Shown: positions 60,896 through 64,000 of the stretch, one piece after another | Numbering within the stretch: the stretch's first letter is position 1 | Layout: every line of letters starts with the position of its first letter | Source of the DNA: an uncultured Flavobacteriaceae bacterium | GTDB lineage: Bacteria; Bacteroidota; Bacteroidia; Flavobacteriales; Flavobacteriaceae | Direction of reading: 5' to 3' | Length of the DNA: 64,000 nt | Assembly (NCBI GenBank): GCA_934675205.1 | Contig: CAKUPQ010000001.1 | Coordinates: forward strand, 62,001-126,000 | The notes under the pieces: model-generated | What the model was told of the DNA's origin: nothing | Databases searched by the model: none | What the model saw: the letters and a program-made list of their open reading frames with translations, nothing else | Made by a program: the position numbers and the translations under genes

Positions 60896-61252
60896 CTACG
60901 AAATCAATTCTTTTTCTAAAAAATAATTCACAACAGCTTCTTTCATAAGTACTGTTTGCTCTCCTGCTTTGAGCATTGGAAGTTGCTCTTTTACTTTGTA
61001 ATGAGGCCAACCATCAGCATCAAAAAAATCAAACTCATAATATCCGTAAGGTTCTAAAAGTCTGCAAATGGCAATGTGCATCAGATTGACCTTTTCGTCT
61101 TTTTTGAATTTTGTGTGAGGTTGTCCGAGTTCCTGAATTCCGATGAGATAAATGATTCCGTCTAAATCTAAAGCCTCTTCATCAGCAAACTTGTCCGACA
61201 ATAATCGGACAAGCTCGTTCCATCTTGATTTTAATTTTTCGTCCCTTGACAC
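60896..61252 (-). CDS. Conserved small protein of unknown function
   Basis: The 118-residue soluble protein has no signal peptide. It contains a helical start (LKSRWNELVRLLSDKFADEE), LDGIIYLIGIQELGQPHTKF (about 30-49), and FDFFDADGWPHYKVKEQLP (about 75-93), suggesting a compact alpha-beta fold. I do not recognise a family. The start is GTG at 61,252. It lies between pheS and sppA with intergenic repeats on both sides, so its co-transcription is uncertain. Confidence 0.75.
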   Translation of the reverse strand: MSRDEKLKSRWNELVRLLSDKFADEEALDLDGIIYLIGIQELGQPHTKFKKDEKVNLMHIAICRLLEPYGYYEFDFFDADGWPHYKVKEQLPMLKAGEQTVLMKEAVVNYFLEKELIS

Positions 61253-61260
61253 TTTTTTTA

Positions 61261-61290
61261 AATTACGAATTAAAAATTACGAATTACGTA
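61261..61290. repeat. TACGAATTA intergenic repeat
   Basis: AATTACGAATTAAAAATTACGAATTACG: three units of the ATTACGAATT motif that also occurs at 13,129, 24,263 and 46,838. Confidence 0.6.
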
Positions 61291-61314
61291 TTTTCACTAA
61301 TGGCTAATACCTAA

Positions 61315-63093
61315 TTATCGGATAATGATTTCGTAAGGCATCATTGCCTGAACACCTTTTCGGGAATTCATATTTCGGATTTGCTGAATAACCCGATAAT
61401 TTTCTTCTCCGATTTCTTCCTTAATCAACGATTCTCTCGTTTTCATCAAAGGGAAAGGCGAATTTTCGTTGAAATATTCTTCTAATGTTTTTTCAAAAAC
61501 AGGGAAATTTTTTATATTGTATTTTTCCGTTTTTCCGAGTTCAGCCGCATACGCAATCGCATCTTCTAAACCTCCGATTTCATCAACAAGTCCTAATTTT
61601 TTTGCATCTGTTCCTGTCCAAACACGACCTTGTGCAACCTCATTTACCTGCTCTTTGGTCATTCCTCTACCGTCTGCTACACGAGTTAAAAACGTGTCGT
61701 AAATCGTTTCGATGCTTTCGGTAATCACATTTTTAGTGCTTTCGGTCATTGGTTGGAAAACACTGTATTCTAAAGAATTTTCGTGAGTCGAAACAATATC
61801 AGAGTAAATTCCCATATTATTCACAAATCCTTTTAAATTCGGAACAGCTCCAAAAACTCCAATAGAACCTGTAATAGTTGTCGGTTCTGCAAAAATCTTG
61901 TCTGCATTACACGAAATATAATAGCCTCCTGATGCAGCCAAATTTCCCATAGAAACCACAACCGGTTTGTGTTTTTTGGTCAGTTCGATTTCTCTCCAGA
62001 TAATATCCGAAGTCAAAGCACTTCCTCCCGGAGAATCCACACGAAGAACAATCGCTTTTACTTTGTCGTCTTTTACAGCCTTTTGAAGTGATTCTTTCAC
62101 ATATCCCTCTCCAATGATGGTAGGATTCCCCTCTCCTTCTAAAATCTGCCCTTGAGCATAAATAACCGCAATTCTATCTCCTGTTTTTTTGCTTTTTAAA
62201 GAAACTCCGACATTGGTTGCATATTTAGACATTTCAATCGTGTTGTAGTCTTTGTCTTTTTCCGTTGCCAACGCTTTTTTGATTCCGTTGTGGTATTCGT
62301 CTTCATAGACAACTTTGTCAATCAGACTTACGGTTTTAGCGAGTTCGGGTGTTCTTGCTCCCAAACGGTTTGCAATGGCATTCAGGCTATCCACCGAAAT
62401 ATTTCTGCTTTTTGAAATATCGGCAACAATTGTTTCCCAAGCGGAATTCAAAAGTTCTTCCATTTGCAAACGATTTTCATCACTCATTTGGTTTTCCAAG
62501 AAAGGCTCAACCGCACTTTTGTATTTTCCGTGACGGATAACCTCCATTTTAATTCCCGATTTTTCCTGAAAATCCTTAAAGAAAAGAACTTCAGACGAAA
62601 GTCCTTTGAAATCAACCATTCCAACAGGATTTACATAAACCGTATCTGCTACCGAAGCTAAATAATATTGCCCTTGTGTGTAATAATTAGCATAAGAAAC
62701 AACAAATTTTCCGCTTTCTTTAAATTCTTCCAATTTATCACGAAGTGCTTTAGCTTGAGCTAATCCAAGGCTTGAATTTACGTTCAAAAGTGAAATCCCT
62801 TTGATTTTACTGTCAGTCTTTGCATTGTCAATCGCATTGAGAACATCAATCAATCCGCTGTAATTTTCCTGATTGAAAAGAGGAAAATCCGTAATCATCG
62901 TTTTTGCTGAATGGTCTTGAGTGATTTTTTCCAAATCCAAAATAATAACTGAATCGTCTTTTACAAAAGTCTTTAGGGAATCGTCAGAACTTCCTCCGAT
63001 AACAGCTCCGATGATAAACAATCCGAAGAACATAATCATAAAAAACAAAAACAATCCTACAATTACAGCCAATACATTACTTAAAAATTTCAT
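61315..63093 (-). CDS. sppA: Signal peptide peptidase SppA, 67 kDa type
   Basis: SppA is an inner-membrane serine protease that degrades cleaved signal peptides. The 592 residues from the ATG at 63,093 comprise an N-terminal membrane anchor (about 3-28), a first half with the catalytic Lys in RHGKYKSAVEPFLENQMS (about residue 191) and a second half with the nucleophile Ser in NLAASGGYYIS (about residue 387). This is the double-domain form seen in E. coli. The longer reading from 63,126 starts with TTG and adds 11 residues outside the family pattern. Confidence 0.94.
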   Translation of the reverse strand: MKFLSNVLAVIVGLFLFFMIMFFGLFIIGAVIGGSSDDSLKTFVKDDSVIILDLEKITQDHSAKTMITDFPLFNQENYSGLIDVLNAIDNAKTDSKIKGISLLNVNSSLGLAQAKALRDKLEEFKESGKFVVSYANYYTQGQYYLASVADTVYVNPVGMVDFKGLSSEVLFFKDFQEKSGIKMEVIRHGKYKSAVEPFLENQMSDENRLQMEELLNSAWETIVADISKSRNISVDSLNAIANRLGARTPELAKTVSLIDKVVYEDEYHNGIKKALATEKDKDYNTIEMSKYATNVGVSLKSKKTGDRIAVIYAQGQILEGEGNPTIIGEGYVKESLQKAVKDDKVKAIVLRVDSPGGSALTSDIIWREIELTKKHKPVVVSMGNLAASGGYYISCNADKIFAEPTTITGSIGVFGAVPNLKGFVNNMGIYSDIVSTHENSLEYSVFQPMTESTKNVITESIETIYDTFLTRVADGRGMTKEQVNEVAQGRVWTGTDAKKLGLVDEIGGLEDAIAYAAELGKTEKYNIKNFPVFEKTLEEYFNENSPFPLMKTRESLIKEEIGEENYRVIQQIRNMNSRKGVQAMMPYEIIIR

Positions 63094-63255
63094 ATCTATT
63101 AATTTTATTTTCTGAATAGGTCGCAAATATCGGAATTATGTTACAGATTTTTGGAAAAATGTTTGATGCTGGGTGTCGGTTGTCAGTTTTCGGTTATTCC
63201 TCCCTAAACCTCTCCGAAGGAAGAAGACCTGTTGATATTGTCATTGACATTTTCT

Positions 63256-63726
63256 TTATTCAACCTCAAGAATTACCTGAATCACAAACTCGGTTTTTAC
63301 AGGAATCCCCTCTTTTTGTGCGGGTTCCACCTGAGGAAAGCCTTGCAAACGAGTTTTAATAACACTGTCTATCTTTTGGTTTCCGTACGCTATCTGCTTA
63401 TTGAATTGAGGCTCAAAAACAAGCGTTGCATCAGGATTTACGGTTACTTTTATGTCGATGGTATCCACTTCGGGATACAAAATAGAAAGTGTATCAACAG
63501 ACAATCGCTCCTGAAGTGATTTTGTCAAATAATCAAAGAAACATTTTTTTTGAGCCGTTTTGTCCATTAGTGAATCACAAGAAGAAACAGACGGATAACG
63601 AGTAATTTCGCTCCAATCAATCTCCTGTAAACGTTCGTTTAAGAGATTTTCCTTTTCGGGAATTTTCTTATCAAAGTTACACGAACAAATCACAAGACAA
63701 AACAGAAAAAAAAATATCTTTTTCAT
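63256..63726 (-). CDS. Lipoprotein with TonB-domain-like C terminus
   Basis: The 156-residue protein from the ATG at 63,726 has a lipoprotein signal (Cys near residue 15 in LVICSCNFDKK). Its second half (about 75-156) follows a pattern like the C-terminal domain of TonB (LQGFPQVEPAQKEGIPVKTE), although it is too short to span the periplasm with a membrane anchor. The function is unknown. It is divergent from tsaB with overlapping promoter elements. Confidence 0.75.
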   Translation of the reverse strand: MKKIFFFLFCLVICSCNFDKKIPEKENLLNERLQEIDWSEITRYPSVSSCDSLMDKTAQKKCFFDYLTKSLQERLSVDTLSILYPEVDTIDIKVTVNPDATLVFEPQFNKQIAYGNQKIDSVIKTRLQGFPQVEPAQKEGIPVKTEFVIQVILEVE

Positions 63727-63744
63727 TGTTGTTTTTTTATCTTC

Positions 63745-63775
63745 CAAAAGTATAAAAATTTAATCAATATCTTTG
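63745..63775. promoter_or_regulatory. Divergent promoter elements for the lipoprotein and tsaB
   Basis: CAAAAGTA (63,745-63,752) reads TACTTTTG on the minus strand, with CAA at 63,776-63,778 as the TTG 23 bp upstream. TATCTTTG (63,768-63,775) on the plus strand lies 22 bases before the tsaB ATG. Confidence 0.55.
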
Positions 63776-63797
63776 CAATAGCTAATTCCCTGAATAA

Positions 63798-64000
63798 ATG
63801 TACATTCTCAACATAGAAACTTCAACCAAAAACTGTTCTGTTTCACTTGCAAAAGACGGGAAAACCGTAGCTCTTAAAGAAATCGCAGAACAAAACTTTA
63901 CCCATTCGGAAAAATTACATCTTTTTATTGACGAACTCATCAAAAAAGGAGAAATTTCGTACAAGGATTTGAGTGCGGTTGCCTTGAGCAAAGGTCCGGG
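63798..64000 (+). CDS. tsaB: tRNA threonylcarbamoyladenosine biosynthesis protein TsaB (N-terminal part)
   Basis: TsaB is the scaffold partner of TsaD in making the t6A modification of tRNAs. The ATG at 63,798 opens a frame of 67 codons that runs off the window's end. MYILNIETSTKNCSVSLA, THSEKLHLFIDEL and AVALSKGPG match the N-terminal ASKHA-fold region of TsaB. The last residues (SKGPG) are the start of the conserved GPGSFTGLR loop. Because it is cut by the window edge, the rest of the gene is not seen. Confidence 0.93.
   Translation, partial: MYILNIETSTKNCSVSLAKDGKTVALKEIAEQNFTHSEKLHLFIDELIKKGEISYKDLSAVALSKGP

Overview
The window is AT-rich, gene-dense chromosomal DNA from a member of the Bacteroidota, class Flavobacteriia, most probably family Flavobacteriaceae or Weeksellaceae. 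The evidence is a complete type IX secretion translocon gene (sprA) in the flavobacterial order ruvA-sprA-gcvH, two secreted proteins with type A T9SS sorting tails, three proteins of GLPGLI type, a multi-gene ExbB/ExbD/ExbD/TonB operon, and repeated use of the Bacteroidetes sigma-A promoter (TTG, about 19-23 bp, TAnnTTTG). I see no rRNA or tRNA gene, no insertion sequence, no phage gene and no CRISPR array. The species cannot be fixed from sequence alone.

Layout. 1-9,820 (+ strand): tail of an unidentified gene, ruvA, the 2,462-residue sprA, gcvH, a VanZ-like gene and deoC. 9,904-24,260 (- strand): citrate synthase, a cyanophycin-catabolic pair (isoaspartyl peptidase and cyanophycinase), two T9SS cargo proteins (delta-60 repeats and leucine-rich repeats), a LytS/LytR-type two-component pair, a methyltransferase, a persulfide dioxygenase-rhodanese plus TauE-type exporter pair, and holA. 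24,356-30,574: a small orphan PD-(D/E)XK protein (+), then a possible four-gene - strand envelope operon (GLPGLI, GLPGLI, outer-membrane barrel, retropepsin-like lipoprotein). 30,718-41,399 (+): an AddA/RecB-like helicase-nuclease, clpC, small membrane proteins, and a likely metal locus (Cys-rich HYC_CC_PP-type protein, TonB-dependent receptor, secreted HMA protein). 41,478-49,195: deoxynucleoside kinase, ABC-F ATPase, a candidate Flavo-1-like structured RNA, DUF983, peptidase E and the feoA-feoB-Cys-rich iron(II) operon. 49,297-53,558 (+): dprA, a flavin reductase-like gene, a DUF3127 protein with an SSB-like tail, and a GLPGLI/PNGase F fusion. 53,592-63,726 (-): TonB energy-transduction operon, pheS, a small conserved protein, sppA and a lipoprotein. 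63,798 to the end (+): 5' part of tsaB.

How the genes work together. Much of the window concerns the cell envelope: export by T9SS (SprA and its cargo), energised outer-membrane import (ExbB-ExbD-TonB with two TonB-receptor-type proteins), metal handling (Feo and the HYC/receptor/HMA locus), and little-studied GLPGLI proteins. The rest is housekeeping: recombination and replication (RuvA, AddA-like, DprA, HolA), central metabolism (GltA, GcvH, DeoC), translation (PheS, TsaB) and proteolysis (ClpC, SppA).

Intergenic DNA carries many unrelated short palindromic repeat families (TTGAATCGTTGA, TCCGAAG, CATTGCGAGGA, TCCCGATAGC, TTCGACAAGCTC, TACGAATTA, CACAGATT). The items most worth following are the GLPGLI-PNGase F fusion, the HYC/receptor/HMA locus, the GLPGLI-barrel-protease operon, the structured RNA near 45,000, and the multi-hairpin spacer at 38,588-38,680.
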